Shown one piece after another: positions 38,903 to 40,129 of a stretch of DNA of 40,129 nt. This DNA comes from Planctomycetota bacterium (lineage in GTDB: Bacteria > Planctomycetota > UBA1135 > JAKEFM01), in contig JAKEFM010000219.1 in assembly GCA_022616055.1 (NCBI GenBank), forward strand, positions 1 through 40,129. Reading direction: 5' to 3'. The notes below the pieces were generated by a model. The model ran no database searches, was not told the DNA's origin, and worked only from the letters and a program-made list of their open reading frames with translations. A program made the position numbers and the translations under genes. Each line of letters starts with the position of its first letter. Position 1 is the first letter of the stretch.

Positions 38903-39700
38903 TCAGAGGGTGAGGGTGTCGGGGTTGCTCGGGTTGATCGTGAAGACCCCGCTCGACACGGAGACCGCGAACGCCTGGAAGAAGATCGTCACGTTCCCGG
39001 GGAGGGGCGCGTTCGGCGGGACCTGGTTCTGGAGGAGGAGCGTTCCGTTCGGGGGAATCACACCCGCCGGGTGGAACTCGAAGGGCATGCCGAGGCAGAG
39101 TACGATCGGAAACGGCCCGAGCGGCGTCGCCCCTGGCTGGGGCCCCATGGCCAGGAGGACGAGGGAGCCCGGAGCCGCCGTGACGGCGATCGCGATCGTG
39201 TCGCCCGGCTGGACGGGCCCGTCGGGGGTGATCGCCAGCTGCGCCGACCCGACCGAGCAGGGGGGCGGAGGGGGCGGGGGTCCGATCGTGACCGAGTCCA
39301 GGTTGCTCGTGTCCACGGTCGGAGTCGGCGGGGCGAGGGTCAGCGCCTGCAACTGGAAGACGGTTCCGGGAGGGGCGGGAGGCATGGGGACGGGCACGGC
39401 GAGGGTTCCCGAAGGGGGGATCGGGGCGAGCGGCGTCCCGTCGAAGGGGGGGGCCAGGCAGACGACGGACCCTCCGATCGGCCCCGGCCCCGGGAGCGTC
39501 GTCTGCCCGGCGTTCGGTCCGCGGACGAGGATGGCGAGGGCTCCCGGCGTCCCGGTCACGGAGACCGCCACCGGAGAGCCGGGCGGGACCGGGCTGTCCG
39601 GCTGGACGTCCAGGACGACCATGCCCTGCGGGCAACCCTGCGGGAACGCCGCGCCCGGGACGAGCGCGAGGGCCGCGAGGGGCGAGAGGGGAACGCGCAT
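38903..39700 (-). CDS. Secreted two-repeat Pro-rich protein
   Basis: A 265-residue exported protein with AAGGAG (about 39709-39714) before the ATG and a signal peptide to about residue 20. The mature part contains two homologous beta domains of about 110 residues: DSPVPPGSPVAVSVTGTPG ... ALAILV and DGPVQPGDTIAIAVTAAPG ... SLVLLA, joined by a GPPPPPPPC linker. Each has an LPVPPG-type turn and conserved cysteine (VVCLAPPF and VLCLGMPF). The layout resembles the C-terminal beta modules of planctomycete extracellular proteins, including the last part of the FG-GAP protein. Function is unknown; it may be a substrate of the neighbouring sigma regulon. Confidence 0.78.
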   Translation of the reverse strand: MRVPLSPLAALALVPGAAFPQGCPQGMVVLDVQPDSPVPPGSPVAVSVTGTPGALAILVRGPNAGQTTLPGPGPIGGSVVCLAPPFDGTPLAPIPPSGTLAVPVPMPPAPPGTVFQLQALTLAPPTPTVDTSNLDSVTIGPPPPPPPCSVGSAQLAITPDGPVQPGDTIAIAVTAAPGSLVLLAMGPQPGATPLGPFPIVLCLGMPFEFHPAGVIPPNGTLLLQNQVPPNAPLPGNVTIFFQAFAVSVSSGVFTINPSNPDTLTL

Positions 39701-40129
39701 GAGGGTCGCTCCTTGTCGGATTCCTTGGGAACGGGCGCCCCTGCGTGGCCCGAGCGGGGCCACCGTAGGACGGGTCCCTCGGGACGTCGAAGGGGATCCC
39801 GCCTGCCGACGACGCGCCTCCCCCCTTTCGCCCGACTCGAGCTCGTCTCCTTCGCCGGAGAGCAGGGCCGACTCTCCCGAGGTGCGCGAGGGGTGTCGGG
39901 CGACGGTCCCCCTCCTCGGCGACCTGAGAGCGGTATCCTCCCAGGCACCCCCCGGACGGCACCCTCCTCGATCGGTGGAAGGCACCACCGCAACCTCCAC
40001 GATCTCCGCGGTCCTCCGCGAGTTTCTCGAAGATGCTTATCCACTCAGCTCAGGAGTCGGCAACTCCTTGTAGGTCGGGCCCCTTCGGGACTCGGCCAGA
40101 TAGCGCTGGCCGCCTGGAGAGTGGCGAAG
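39701..40129. other. Gene-free end of the window
   Basis: I see no supported gene in the last 429 bases. Open frames are antiphase. A GGCCAG/CTGGCC hairpin lies near 40097-40114 and the final bases, TGGAGAGTGGCGAAG (40115-40129), could be the first 15 bases of a tRNA-like gene, but the rest is outside the window. Confidence 0.5.

Noticed and set aside
40115..40129. Possible start of a tRNA gene (TGGAGAGTGGCGAAG)
   Set aside because: Only 15 bases are in the window, so neither stems nor an anticodon can be checked.

Overview
The window is 40 kb of very GC-rich bacterial chromosome. The best guess is an uncultured planctomycete-like bacterium. Support: many secreted multidomain proteins with FG-GAP, FN3 or DUF4097 repeats, a DUF6259 glycosidase, a VWA membrane protein, a receptor-type Ser/Thr kinase, and the C-terminal GTGCSGTGG-type module on the FG-GAP protein. 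No rRNA or marker gene is present, so the phylum is an inference.

Left part (1-6.2 kb): small conserved hypotheticals, then a 0.63-kb direct duplication (2231-2855 and 3523-4151) that leaves a truncated esterase copy, a MmcQ/YjbR gene and the intact esterase. After these come a 5'-truncated ParB-like gene and a degenerate repeat-rich stretch.

Relic integron (6.2-8.4 kb): an integron integrase gene that has lost its centre and its catalytic residues, in the same orientation as the cassettes. It is followed by a candidate attI with a 7-codon leader ORF that stops directly against the first cassette ATG, an unknown cassette gene, a very good attC (7569-7647), a fragment of a helicase/restriction-type gene, and a small cassette gene with a second attC (8315-8377). 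The 5' core heptamers of two cassettes are exact complements of their own attC R'' boxes.

Sugar operon (8.4-14.0 kb, minus strand): FGGY pentulose kinase, FucI/AraA-type isomerase, RbsC-type permease with an unusual N-terminal extension, and sugar-binding lipoprotein. ATGA overlaps couple them in pairs. The ABC ATPase is missing.

HEPN array (14.2-16.0 kb, plus strand): a UPF0332/HEPN gene overlaps the first of four tandem paralogous genes, each exactly 119 codons with basic ends and no recognised function. Copies 1 and 4 share a 198-bp tract with only two differences, suggesting recent gene conversion.

Exported-protein region (16.1-40 kb): a GH116 glucosylceramidase/beta-glucosidase-like enzyme with a Tat signal and an inserted domain; a secreted repeat protein with its own terminator; a transmembrane Ser/Thr kinase; three tandem secreted metallo-beta-lactamase-fold/FN3 proteins; a DUF4097 lipoprotein; a DUF6259 enzyme; a 14-repeat FG-GAP protein; a VWA protein; and an ECF sigma/membrane anti-sigma-like/helical exported protein operon next to a two-repeat secreted protein. 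The last 430 bases hold no gene I can support.
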